DNA of 64,000 bases from Cyclina sinensis (Eukaryota; Mollusca; Bivalvia; Venerida; Veneridae): assembly GCA_012932295.1 (NCBI GenBank), contig JAAONU010000006.1, positions 22,089,453-22,153,452 on the forward strand. The letters are read 5' to 3'. The notes beneath the pieces were generated by a model. The model saw only the letters and a program-made list of their open reading frames with translations. It was not told the DNA's origin and made no database searches. Position 1 is the stretch's first letter; each line of letters starts with the position of its first letter. Position numbers and translations under genes: made by a program. Below are positions 33,851 through 44,925 of the stretch, piece by piece.

Positions 33851-36800
33851 AGGGAAAAATTTGCTGTAGCTTTAAAACAAAAAGTAGGTCAAAAATATAG
33901 GTCATGCAATGACATTTTTGAAATCGAAACAAATAACTGTACACATGGTCCAAATTTTATTGCCATAGTTCCAAAAACAAAAAAGTAGGTCAGTAGGTCA
34001 AAAATATAGGTCATGCAATGACATTTTTGAAATCAGAACAAAAAACAGTGCATATGGTCAAAATTTCATTCCAATAGCTCCAAAAACAAAAAGTAGGTCA
34101 GTAGGTTAAAAAAATAGGTCATGCTAATACGTATTTGAAATCAGAACAAAAACTGTACACATGGTCCAAATTTCATTGCCATAGCTCAAAAAACAAAAAG
34201 GTCAGTAGGTCAAAAATATAGGCCATGCAATGACATTTTTGATATCGGAACAGAAACCTGTACACATGGTCCAAATTTCATTGCCATAGCTCCAAAAACA
34301 AAAAAGTAGGTCAGTAGGTCAAAAATATAGGTCATGCGATTACATTTTTGAAATTGAAAAAAAACTGTACACATGGTCCAAATTTCACTGCCATAGCTCC
34401 AAAAACAAAAGTAGGGCAGTAGGTCTAAAAAATAGGTCATGCTATTACGTTTTTGAAATCAGATCAAAAACTGTACACATGGTCCAAATTTCATTTCCAT
34501 AGCTCCAAAAACAAAAAGGAGGTCAGTAGGTCAAAAATATAGGTCATGCAATGACATTTTTGATATCGGAACAGAAACCTGTACACATGGTCCAAATTTC
34601 ATTGCCATAGCTCCAAGAACAAAAAAGTAGGTCAGTAGGTCAAAAATATAGGTCATGCGATGACATTTTTAAAATCAGAACAAAAAACAGTGCATATGGT
34701 CCAAATTTCATTCCAATAGCTCCAAAAACAAAAAGTAGGTCAGTAGGTCAAAAAAATAGGTCATGCTATTATGTTTTTGATATCGGAACAGAAACCTGTA
34801 TACATGGTCCAAATTTCATTGCCATAGCTCCAAAAACAAAAAGTAGGTCAGTAGGACAAAAATATAGGTCATGTGATTACATTTTTGAAATTGAAAAAAA
34901 AACTGTACACATGGTCCAAATTTCACTGCCATAGCTCCAAAAACAAAAAGCAGGTCAGTAGGACAAAAATATAGGTCATGCGATGACATTTTTGAAATGG
35001 GAACAAAAAACTGTAAACATGGTCCAAATTTCATTGCTGAAGATAAAAAACAAAAAGGAAGGTCAGTAGGTCAAACATATAGGTCATGCAATGACATTTT
35101 TTGAAACTGGAACAAAAAACTGTACACATGGTCCAAATTTCATTGCCATAGCTCCAAAAACAAAAAGTAGGTCAGTAGGACAAAAATATAGGTCATGTGA
35201 TTACATTTTTGAAATTGAAAAAAAACTGTACACATGGTCCAAATTTCACTGCCATAGCTCCAAAAACAAAAGTAGGGCAGTAGGTCAAAAAAATAGGTCA
35301 TGCTATTACGTTTTTGAAATCAGATCAAAAACTGTACACATGGTCCAAATTTCATTTCCATAGCTCCAAAAACAAAAAGGAGGTCAGTAGGTCAAAAATA
35401 TAGGTCATGCAATGACATTTTTGATATCGGAACAGAAACCTGTACACATGGTCCAAATTTCATTGCCATAGCTCCAAGAACAAAAAAGTAGGTCAGTAGG
35501 TCAAAAATATAGGTCATGCGATGACATTTTTAAAATCAGAACAAAAAACAGTGCATATGGTCCAAATTTCATTGCTGAAGATAAAAAACAAAAAGGAAGG
35601 TCAGTAGGTCAAACATATAGGTCATGCAATGACATTTTTTGAAACTGGAACAAAAAACTGTACACATGGTCCAAATTTCATTGCCATAGCTCCAAAAACA
35701 AAAAGTAGGTCAGTAGGACAAAAATATAGGTCATGTGATTACATTTTTGAAATTGAAAAAAAAACTGTACACATGGTCCAAATTTCACTGCCATAGATCC
35801 AAAAACAAAAAGCAGGTCAGTAAGACAAAAATATAGGTCATGCGATGACATTTTTGAAATGTGAACAAAAAACTGTACACATGGTCCAAATTTCATTGCC
35901 ATAGCTCCAAAAACAAAAAGTAGGTCAGTAGGACAAAAATATAGGTCATGCGATTACATTTTTGAAATCGAAACGAAAAACTGTGCAAGTGGTCCAAATT
36001 TCATTGCTGTAGCTAAAAAAAAAGTAGGTCAGTAGGTCAAAAATATAGGTCATGCTATGACATTTCTGAAATCAGAACAAAAACTGTAAACACGGTCCAA
36101 ATTTCATTGCAGTAGCTTTAAAACAAAAAAGTAGATCAGTAGGTCAAAAATATTAGTCATGCTATGACGATTTTGATATCGAAACAAAAACTGTATACAT
36201 GGTCCAAATTTCATTGCAAAAGCTCCAAAAACAAAAAGTAGGTCAGTAGGTCAAAAATATAGGTCATGCCATGACATTTTTGAAACTGGAAAGAAAAACT
36301 GTGCACACGGTCCAAATTTTATTGCTGTAGCTAAAACAACAAAAAACTAGGTCAGTACGTCAAAAATATAGGTCATGCTATGACGTTTTTAAAATCGGAG
36401 CAAAAAACTGTATATATAGTACAAATTTCATTGCCATAGCTCCAAAAACAAAATGTCGGTCAGTAGGTAAAAAACATAGGTCATGCTATGATGTTTTTTA
36501 AAACCAGAACAAAAAACTGTGCACAAGGTCCAAATTTTATTGCTGTAAATAAAAAAAAAAAAAAAAAGTATGTCAGTTGGTCAAAAAATATAGGTCATGC
36601 CATGACATTTTTAAAATCGAAATGAAAAGCTGTAAACAGGGTCCAATTTTCATTGCTGTAGCTAAAAAACAAAAAAGTAGGTCAGTAGATCAAAAATATA
36701 GGTCATGCTGTCACATTTTTTAAATTGAAAAGAAAAACTGTGCACAAGTTCCAAATTTCATTGCTGTAGCTAAAAAACAAAAAAGTAGGTCAGTAGGTAA

Positions 36801-36919
36801 AAAATATAGGTCATGCAATGACATTTTTGAAATTGAAACAAAAACTGTGCACACGGTCCAAATTTTATTGCCGTAGCTTTAAAACAAATAAGGAGGTCAG
36901 TAGGTCAAAAATATAGGTC
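33851..36919 (+). repeat. J tandem array of ~108-bp units, left block
   Basis: About 28 units reading 'tggtccaaatttcattgcc', 'atagctccaaaaacaaaaag', 'taggtcagtaggtcaaaaat', 'ataggtcatgcnatgacattt' and 'ttgaaatcggaacaaaaaactgt'. Almost every unit has AGGTCAGTAGGTCA, a two-spaced direct repeat, plus a third AGGTCA nine bases on. Larger blocks are duplicated: 34345-34715 recurs at 35206-35576 (offset 861, eight units), and a block near 35035 recurs at 35573 (offset 538, five units). Minus-strand frames of 68-76 codons are by-products. The array is interrupted by a hAT-like insertion at 36928. Confidence 0.9.
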
Positions 36920-36927
36920 ATGCTATG
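36920..36927. repeat. Target-site duplication (left) of hAT-like insertion
   Basis: ATGCTATG, repeated exactly at 38376-38383. Uninterrupted array units have GGTCATGCTATGACG here. Confidence 0.95.
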
Positions 36928-38375
36928 CAGACTTCCTGAAATTCGTCGGACCGTCGGACATGTCCGATTAATTTTCACTTGGTCCGACATTTTTTCAGTC
37001 CGGATCGGTCCGACTGTCCGGCATTTTTCCAAAGCCTAGTGCTTGATACCGAAACTTATTCTAAAAAGTACCTGCAAATACTTCAAATAAGGGTACACTT
37101 ACCAATATCTGCTTATAAACATTTCATAAAATCTCGTCATTTTAGTAATGTCAAAATAACTATCATCAAATATAATCGTTTAAAATAATAAATGGGCGCC
37201 CCCATTTTGTCTAAAACGCTTAAGAATTTGCCTATCATTATCAGCTTTTTTAGAGGTGTAGGTGCGGTAAAAGTTCCGACTTCAGCCCTGTGTAAGACAT
37301 CTTTCTATCTGGTTCAGTATCACCCTCAACATATAAAATAACAATTTAAATTTTAAAACAATGCTGACTGAAGGCAAACAATTCCAAGAAATATTTAGTT
37401 CATTAAACATGAGACAGCCATTGAAATCTCGGATGAAATTCCATTTGTCATATATTTACGCGACCCCGCCGTATTTTAATATTTATAGAGGACAGTGTGT
37501 CGGAGACTCTTTATAAGGCAGACTTACAAAAATTTATTGACTGATTATAATAAGTTGTCATGATTTTATTATAAGTACCAGTTTTTCCTTTTTCATTGAA
37601 AAAATGTTTTTTCTCTAACACTTGAATATTTCTGTCATTTAGTTCTGAAAGCAACAATTATAATGAATCAACATACTTGAAGTTATTTGTGCTTTGTTAA
37701 AAAAATCTGGTGAAACTGAAAACACATCCCATTAGTAACCTGAATTTTCACAAAATTGTCACTTAATTTTGATGCCAGAGAAACATTACCTGGTAGTTTA
37801 TAATAGTAAGTTGAATAACAGTCAATCCACATAATTATCTGCTGTCTGCCATCGTCTAATAAAGTTGAACCAAATTTCTGTTGAAATTTTTTTTTTTAAG
37901 ATCTCTGAATGCATTGTTCATGCAACACTTTCTGTGTTTCATGTTTTAAGTTTTGGTCTCATTTATTTGTGACTTATTTAAAATTTTCTTCATTTCTGTA
38001 AAAATCGATCAATGTTATTTTTAATGTTGCTGAAATAAAACAAATCTTAATTTAGAGACTTAAACTCTATTCCGGTGTGGTATTTTTTCATCCTGAACGC
38101 TATCCAAGCCTCGTGAAGACAGTATGAGAAAAGCAATGAGAGAGAACATTTAATGAAAAATGGAAGCAGGACAGAGAATGGTTGGTGTACGACTCAGAGG
38201 AAGTTGAAATGCACTGTACTGACTGTTCTGATTTCAAAGGGGAGAAAATTACATATTTTCATTTGTTTTTGTTGTGAATTCCATTCGGTCTGACAAATTT
38301 TGTTTCGGTCTGACGGATTTTCAGAGCTTGTCAGACCGAATGTCTGACACTTTTTGTGAACTTTCAGGAAGTCTG
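36928..38375 (+). mobile_element. hAT-like DNA transposon, internally deleted (1448 bp)
   Basis: The left end CAGACTTCCTGAAA and the right end TTTCAGGAAGTCTG are a perfect 14-bp inverted repeat, with 8-bp direct repeats ATGCTATG outside, which are standard hAT features. Subterminal regions repeat GGTCCGACA, GTCGGACC and CGGTCTGAC motifs in both orientations, as expected for transposase binding sites. A zinc-finger-like exon remains near the right end (38140-38277). No DDE or dimerisation region is visible, so the copy is non-autonomous. Insertion into an otherwise continuous J unit shows it came after the array formed. Confidence 0.9.
38140..38277 (+). pseudogene. TTF-type zinc-finger remnant of a hAT transposase
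   Basis: Reads RTFNEKWKQDREWLVYDSEE then VEMHCTDCSDF and ends at TGA. The pattern R-F-x-x-x-W...WL-Y-D...M-x-C-x-x-C is the usual start of the N-terminal TTF/BED-like finger of hAT transposases and of domesticated relatives such as ZMYM and ZNF862 proteins, where it contacts DNA. A TGA lies just upstream in frame and only about 100 bp separates it from the right end, so the catalytic part has been lost. It supports the hAT assignment made from the ends. Confidence 0.6.
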
Positions 38376-38383
38376 ATGCTATG

Positions 38384-38790
38384 ATGTTTTTTAAAACCAG
38401 AACAAAAAACACTAAAAATGGTCCAAATTTCACTGCCATAGCTCCAAAAACAAAAAGTAGGTCAGTCAGTCAAAAATAAAGGTCATGCCATGACAATTTT
38501 GAAATCGAAACGAAAACCTGTGCACACAGTCCAAATTTCATTGCTTTAGCTAAAAAACAAAAAAGTTGGTCAGTAGGTAAAAAATACAGGTCATGCTATG
38601 ACGTTTTTGAAATCTGAACAAAAAACTGTATACATGGTCCAAATTTCATTGCCATAGCTCCAAAAAAAAAAAGAAGGTCAGTAGGTCAAAAATATAGATC
38701 ATGCCATGACATTTTTGAAATCGAAACGAAAAACTGTGCACACCGTCCAAATTTCATCGCTGTAGCTAAAAAACAAAAAAGTAGTCAAAA
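38384..38790 (+). repeat. J tandem array, right block
   Basis: Resumes the ~108-bp units directly after the duplicated ATGCTATG, with about four more. It ends at AAAAAAGTAG followed by TCAAAATTATGGCC, where the H family core starts. Confidence 0.85.
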
Positions 38791-39290
38791 TTATGGCCAG
38801 TTTAAACAAAATTCAATGATTTGACCTTGACTGTAAAGGTCATTAAAAGGTCAAAGTTAAAATAATCATAATGTTGGATTGTTGTTTAATCCAAGAATGA
38901 ATCAAATCTATAAATAAATGAGAAAGTTATGACTTTTTAAGCAAAATTCAATCATCTGACCTTTACGGTCAAATAATTTTAAGATCAAGGTCAAATCTGA
39001 GTTATTCAACGTGTCACTTTTGTCATAAAAGTTGTTTTGTCCAAGTATAAATCAAATCCAACCATAAATACTAATGTTATGATCAATTTTAGCAAAATTC
39101 AATAATTTGACCTTGAAGGTGAAGGTCATTTATGAGTCAAGGTCAAATTTAGTCCAGTCTGCTTGAAGATCTTGTCCAAAGGGTTATTGTGTCCAAGCAT
39201 GAAGAGAATCCACCTATTATTAATAAAGTAACGGCCAATTATAGCAAAATTCAATATTTTGACCTTGAATATGACGGTCATTTATGAGTG

Positions 39291-40158
39291 CAGGGCACTA
39301 GACAACTTTTGGGGACAGGTACCCATACCCTCAGAAAGGGGAATTTTGCATCATTTTAAGACAAAAAGGGGAATTTTGAGTCATATATAAGTTTTTTAGA
39401 TCTAGGGTTTTACACTTACTTTTAGCACTATTTCCTACCATTAGGCCTACTTTCAATAGCTAGTATATCTTTTACTATAGACCTAACCAAATAAAAAATA
39501 TAACATGAAGTTGTTCTTAAAGTATCTTTATTCTTCATTGTTTTGAATTTCTTATTACACTCAAGACAACTGACTCAGACATCAATTTTTCTAGATTAAT
39601 GTCTGAATCATCATCACTAGAATCATGAGAAAGGGAGTCAACTTGGTTATGGGAGAATACTGCTTTACGTTTTGGTGATTCTTTTTTAGAGACTGTAGTT
39701 GATGTTGATGTGGTGATTTCAGACAAAGATAATACATGCTGCTTAAATAAAATGTCAATTTTCTTACACTTTTCTGATGTTTTTGACGTTATTCTTTTTT
39801 TGTAGTGGTTTTGATTGTGAGACATTTTACTTCGCAACAGTAATATTTGAAAATTCCAAACGTATTCCTACCTTCGCAACCGTAATATCCGAAAATTCCG
39901 AATATTCCTACGTGATCAGTTACGATTAATTTCATTGGACATGAGAAATTAAGTGGAGGTAACTAGTGAAGAAATATAATATGGCTTCGTACTCAAAATT
40001 GTTCGTAACCAAAGTAATTACTTACATTTTCGGTAATTTTTTTTTTTCTTTTTTTTTTTGAGGGGAATTTTTTTCTGAAATAGGGGAAAAAAACATATGA
40101 TCTTGAGAGGGGAATGGGGCCGATATTCGGCCCCAAAAATGGCCAAACGAGTGCCCTG
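39291..40158 (-). mobile_element. hAT-like element with 5-bp target duplication (868 bp)
   Basis: Ends are CAGGGCACTAG and, inward from the right, CAGGGCACTCG (10 of 11 match). Flanks are GAGTG (39286-39290) and GAGTC (40159-40163). The intact H phrase elsewhere is TTTATGAGTCAAGGTC (39129), so the duplication is GAGT plus one diverged base. Both subterminal regions repeat GGGGAATTTT, and near the right end GGGGCCGATATTCGGCCCC is a perfect 8-bp-arm palindrome. A 100-codon frame is on the minus strand. The short duplication suggests the hAT lineages that make 5-bp duplications. Confidence 0.7.
39535..39837 (-). pseudogene. Possible first exon of the hAT-like element's transposase
   Basis: The 100-codon frame starts MRSKMSHNQNHYKKR, has EKCKKIDILFKQH about residues 22-34, then a Ser/Thr-rich and acidic stretch (SSDDDSDINLE). 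A KKID-x-LF motif near the N-terminus is common in hAT transposases of the TTF-finger type. It begins about 320 bp inside the right end and reads toward the left, as expected for a deleted copy. No catalytic motif follows. It could be a chance frame, although the length is above background for this AT-rich DNA. Confidence 0.4.
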
Positions 40159-40509
40159 GAGTCAAGGTCAAGTTTAGTCTGGTCAGCTTACAGATCTTGT
40201 CCAAAGGGTTGTTGTGTCCAAGAATGAAGAGAATCCACCTACTAATAATAAAGTTATGGCCAATTTTAGCAGAATTCAATATTTTAACCTTGAATATGAA
40301 GGTCATCAATAGTCAAGGTCAAGTTAAGTCTAGTCCTCTTGAAGGTCTTGTCCAAAGGGTTGTTGTGTCCAAGTATGAAGATAATCCATCAAGGAATAAA
40401 AAAATTATGATCAATGTTAAAGTTTTCGGATGGGAACGGCAACGGCAACGACACCATGACTTTAGCAATAACTCGATTTTTTTTTCAAAAAAAGTAGAGC
40501 TAAAAAGCA

Positions 40510-40621
40510 GCACTAATATTCACTGGACAGTCAGACCACTGATTTGTAAGTTTTTACTGGACCGTCCGCCAATTAGCTGGACTGGGCCTTCGGTCTGGTG
40601 GCTAAATTCAAAGACTACACT
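40510..40621. other. Spacer between two H elements
   Basis: About 110 bp with GTCAGACCAC near the left and GGTCTGGTGG near the right as weak inverted motifs. It is possibly a very small transposon remnant, but no target duplication is evident. Confidence 0.3.
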
Positions 40622-41560
40622 TGAATAATTAATCATGTCCGCTTTGTCGTAAGTGTTGCTTTATCCAAGTATTATTAACATCCAACCAAAAATAACTAAG
40701 TTATGACCAGGTTAAGCAAATTCAATAATTTGACCATGAATGTCAAGGTCACTGAAAGGTCAAGGTCATATCTGATTGAATCAAAATGTAAGATTTGCCA
40801 TAAGTGTTGTTTTGTCCGAATCAAATCCATAAATAAATGAGAAAGGTATGACAATTAAAACAAAATTCAATCATCTGACCTTGAAGGTCAAGGTCAATTT
40901 TTAGGTTATGGTCAAACCTGAGTTATTCAGTATGTTGGTTTTGTCATAATTGTTTTTTTGTCCAAGTATGAATCAAATTCATTCATAAACAACAAAGTTA
41001 TGCAATACATGTATATGCAAAATTTAATCATTTGACCTTGACAGTCATGATCATTTTAAGTTAATGTCAAACTTGAATAATTTATCATGTCAGCTTTGTC
41101 ATTTTAAGTGTTGTTTTGTCCAAGTCTAATTCAAATCCAACCATAAATAACAAAATAATGGTCAATTTTAGCAAAATTCAATAATTTGACCTTGAAGGTA
41201 AAGGTCATTTTTTACTCAAGGTCAAGTTTAGTCTGGTCCACTTGAAGATCTTGTCTAAATGGTTGTTGTGTCCAAGAATGAAGACAATCCACCTCTTGAT
41301 AATTAAGTTATGGTCAATTTTAGCAAAATTCAATATACTGACCTTGAATTTAAAGGTCATTTAAGAGTCATGGTCAAGTTTAGTTTGATCTACTTAAAGG
41401 TCTTGTCCAAAGGATTGTTGTGTTCAAGTATGAATTTTAATCCACCAGGGAATAAAACATTATGATCAATGTTTAAGTTATACAGACGTGAACGGCAATG
41501 ACGACGACACCATGACTATAGCATTGACTCGATCTTTTTTTTTTTCAAAAAAAATTTGAT
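40622..41560 (+). repeat. Family H element, second copy
   Basis: Same ~164-bp units as 38795-40509, closing with GTGAACGGCAATGACGACGA, CACCATGACTATAGCATTGAC and a T-run/A-run stem, but the final AGCTAAAA is lost. 'gaccttgaaggtcaaggtca' phrases stack three half-sites in direct order. Confidence 0.7.
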
Positions 41561-41867
41561 GTTGAAAATCAACATTCCAGATCTAGTGTCTTTCTTGTAA
41601 CTCTATATGTTTATTATAATTAATTATTTTGCAGTTTTCATTTTAAATGTAGTTATGTAATTACTATTTTCAAAAAATTTTACCCATCCTTGTACTATAC
41701 TCAACACATTACTGATTGTTGTTAGCAAAACAAATCATTTTCAAAATCGAATATCCAATATCGAATACTTACTGAACAGTACAATCATAGATACTCTGGG
41801 CCTAAAGATGATTTTATTATTTATTGTATTTATCAGCTTTAAATTTACATGCAGTAAAGACACTTAC
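41561..41867. other. No feature seen
   Basis: AT-rich single-copy-looking sequence, read as intron if the exon candidate at 41868-41916 is real. Confidence 0.4.
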
Positions 41868-41916
41868 AAATCTGTGTGGTGTAAAAGTTGTCCTTCTTTC
41901 CATCTTCAAAATGTCT
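41868..41916 (-). other. 49-bp exon candidate with strong splice sites
   Basis: On the minus strand, TTTTTATTTTTTCTTCAG precedes and GTAAGTGTC follows, a near-ideal pyrimidine tract/acceptor and consensus donor. The 49-bp insert reads RHFEDGKKDNFYTTQI in one frame, which looks like hydrophilic protein. Another frame (DILKMERRTTFTPHRF) is also open, so the frame is not decided. Nothing identifies the protein. It is the cleanest splice-bounded segment in the window and lies in non-repetitive sequence. Confidence 0.5.
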
Positions 41917-42078
41917 CTGAAGAAAAAATAAAAAGAAGAGAATAACCTTATATTCAATTAAACAGTACTGGCAGAGGTTCCATTAAGAGGCAGGAGGTGC
42001 AGATTGTCCCGTTATTATGAGATCTCCACCCCCACCTCCCGAGGTTACTTTCCTTAAAATCAGGCTTGTTTTATTAAA

Positions 42079-42379
42079 CAAGAGGGTCCATGGGACCCTG
42101 GGTCGCTCACCTGCCAACAACTGCTCAATGGTTGCAAGAGTCAGTGGATGCAAATACAGTTGCCAATTGACTCAAAGGGTGCAGGCAATTATGACCATGG
42201 GGTCATCTTTGGTAGAGTTTCACTAGATGTCGTGCGTCATCAGGATTGTTAAAGCACATCCTGGACTATAATGGACTGAGCCACATGATACCTAACATAT
42301 TTAAAGTTTCAAAGCAGTATCTTGAAAAATGTAGAAGTTTGTGCCTCAATATTTTTTAAAAAACCTGCCGATATACAAA
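42079..42379 (+). mobile_element. A-type element with a covaried head, truncated
   Basis: The head CAAGAGGGTCCATGGGACCC has stem GGGTCC/GGACCC, with the inner pair changed on both sides relative to GGGCC/GGCCC. It continues TGGGTCGCTCACCTGCCAAC, where CACCTG is kept and GAG is not. The body ('gttgcaagagtcagtggatg') is not seen elsewhere in the window. It stops where the next A head begins, with no tail. Confidence 0.7.
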
Positions 42380-44501
42380 CAAGAGGGCCATGATGGCCCT
42401 GGATCGCTCACCTGAGTACTTTGGCTGTAGGTTTGCTGTTAAGCAGTATTTCATTTTTTAACTGAAAATATACAAGTGCCTACAAACCAAATATGTAAAA
42501 TATCAGTCAATAAATAAAGGCCCTATGACAGAAAGTAGAAATATCTATTATAAGCTATGGTGACCTTGACCTTGACCCGGTGACCTCAAACCCTACCCAT
42601 GGGAAGAGGTCCATGCAAGGAACCTATATATTGAATATCAATGATATTGGTCTATAAATGAAGGCTTTATGAGGTACAATAGATAAATCTATTTTAAGAC
42701 TCCGTGACCTTTAACCTAATTTAATATTTTGGAAAAGCTTGATAAAGCTTGCTTCATGCCAAATTTTAAAATTCTAGGCCTTGTGGTTTCAGACAAGAAG
42801 ATTTTTGAAGATTTCCTTTTTTACATATTAAGGGCCCCCGGGATGGGGCAAATTTTGACCCCAGGGCCAACATTTAAACAATATTGGTAAAGGTTCTTTA
42901 CACAAAACTCAACACCAAATATCTAAGGTCTACACCTATTTGTTTTGGAGAAAAATTATTTTTTCATGTTTTTCCTATATAAATCTATGTAAACCAAGAG
43001 AACCCTTGGGCGTGGCCAATTTTGACCCAGGGAAAATATTTTGAACAAACTTGGTAGACATCCACTTGACAATGCTACATACCAAATATCTAAGCTGTAG
43101 GCACTGAGGTTTCCAGTAAGAAGATTTTTAAAGATTGCCTTTTTCACATATTAAGGGCCCCCGGGGCAGGGCCAATTTTGACCCCAGGACCAACATATAA
43201 ACAATACTGGTAAAGGTTCTCTACACAATACTCCACACAAAATATCTAAGGTCTAGTCCTATTAGTTTCAGAGAAAAATGACTTTTAATGTTTTTCCTAT
43301 ATAGCTATATGTAAACCAAGAGAACCCTGGGGCGTGGCCAATTTTGACCCAGGGGACATTATTTGAACAAACTTGGTAGACATCCACTACACAATGCTAC
43401 ATACCAAATATCAAAGCTGTAGGCATTGTGGTTTCCAGTAAGAAGATTTTTAAAGATTGCCTTTTTCACATATTAAGGGCCCCCGGGGCAGGGCCAATTT
43501 TGACCCCAGGACCAACATATAAACAATACTGGTAAAGGTTCTCAACACAATATTCAATACCAAATATCTAAGGTCTAGTCCTATTAGTTTTGGAGAAAAA
43601 TGATTTTTCATGTTTTTCCTATATAACTATATGTAAACCAAGAGAACCCTGGGGCGTGGCCAATTTTGACCCAGGGGACATTATTTGAACAAACTTGGTA
43701 GACATCCACTACACAATGCTACATACCAAATATCAAAGCTGTAGGCATTGTGGTTTCTGAGAAGAAGATATTTAAAGATTTCCTTTTTTACATATTAAGG
43801 GCCCCCGTGGGCAGGGCCAATTTTGACCCCAGGGCCAACATATAAACAATACTGGTAAAGGTTCTCAACACAATACTCCACACCAAATATCTAAGATCTA
43901 GTCCTATTAGTTTTGGAGAAAAATGATTTTTCATGTTTTTCCTATATAACTATATGTAAACCAAGAGAACCCTGGGGCGTGGCCATTTTTGACCCAGAGG
44001 ACATAATTTGAACAAACTTGGTAGACATCCACTAGAAAATGCTACATATTAAATATCTTAGCTGTAGGCATTGTGGTTTCTGAGAAGAAGATTTTTAGGT
44101 TTTCCCTATATAACTCTATGTAAAATCAACTGACCCCTGGGGCGGGGTCAGTTTTTACCCCAGGGATATAATTTGAACAAACTTGGTAGAGGTCCACTAG
44201 ATGATGCTTCATACCAAATATCAAAGCTCCAGGCCTTGTGGTTTCAGACAAGAAGATTTTCAAAGTTTTTCCTTTAAGTTGCCAAAGCAACCAGAGTTCT
44301 TGATGGAATTGAATTCTTTGAACAACTTTGGTAGAGCTTCATGCAAGGAACATCCCAGGCAAGTTTCGTTTAATTTGGCCCTTTGGTTTCAGAGGAGATG
44401 TCATTTAAATGAAAAGTTGACGACGGACGGATGGACGGACGACGGGCAAAGACTGATCAGAAAAGCTCACCCTGAGCACTTTGTGCTCAAGTGAGCTAAA
44501 A
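42380..44501 (+). mobile_element. A element (type-1), full length
   Basis: The head CAAGAGGGCCATGATGGCCC has GATCGCTCACCTGAG next to it, then the GTTTGCTGTTAAGCAG module, a ~325-bp tandem array (42990-44090), a final ~165-bp unit, GACGGACGGATGGACGGACG and the tail GAGCACTTTGTGCTCAAGTG then AGCTAAAA. One tail base is changed (CTCAAGTG for CTCAGGTG). It has the same organisation as 6046-8334, and both carry the dimeric array, so they are a subfamily. Confidence 0.8.
42990..44090 (+). repeat. ~325-bp tandem array inside the A element
   Basis: Three to four units with starts near 42990, 43320, 43645 and 43966, each containing 'gagaaccctggggcgtggcc' and 'gggcccccggggcagggcc'. It corresponds to the 321-bp array at 6810-7800. 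Confidence 0.85.
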
Positions 44502-44925
44502 TCTAGGTTGCTGCTAACTGAATGTTGGAACACCGTTCCAAACAGGGATTATGTACATGACACATGTTCACTCTATTGCCAATTCTGCTAATTATTTTAA
44601 AATCCAACCATAGATGCAAAAAATATATCGGCAAGACATAAACTATCAGCAGTAAGGCCTATATAGCAGAACTTACTAAGTTCAGAGGGTTGCTGTGACA
44701 TGGATCTTGAATGGAGGAACATGGGTTTCGAGTGTAACACATACTTATTTTAATTTTTGGTTGTAAGGGTTGCAGAGACTTTCAGTCTTTGAGTAATGTT
44801 ATTTATAAAACTAGAACTTTTATTAAAATACAATGTACACAATTATAAAGAAAAAGATTCATAACGAAAAAAATGTGTAAATGCAATCTTTAATAAAACA
44901 GAACAATATTAGCCCTTCAAAATTA
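44502..44925. other. No feature seen
   Basis: Single-copy-looking sequence. A CAGAGGGTTGCTGTGACATG near 44693 weakly resembles the solo hAT-like end at 45058, but without matching target duplication. Confidence 0.35.

Larger units (their letters stand above)
38795..40509 (+). repeat. Family H element with ~164-bp tandem core (split by a hAT-like insertion)
   Basis: Units: 'caaaattcaataatttgaccttgaaggtcaaggtcat', 'gtccaagtatgaatcaaatcca', 'taaatacaaagttatg'. The end has AACGGCAACGGCAACGACAC, then CCATGACTTTAGCAATAACT, and a T-run/A-run stem finishing AAAGTAGAGCTAAAAA (to 40509). GAGCTAAAAA is shared with A and D tails. Interrupted at 39291-40158. H units start right where the J array stops, so J and H may be parts of one composite element whose head is at 33469. 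Confidence 0.7.

Noticed and set aside
34210..35902. Minus-strand frames with repeated MKFGPCVQFF-like text, resembling a membrane protein
   Set aside because: By-product of the ~108-bp J units (divisible by three). Hydrophobicity comes from the AT-rich complement, and there are stops in many units.
40197..40628. 143-codon plus-strand frame, among the longest in the window
   Set aside because: It crosses H core units, the H tail and a spacer, with no motif. The H units are not open in this frame elsewhere.
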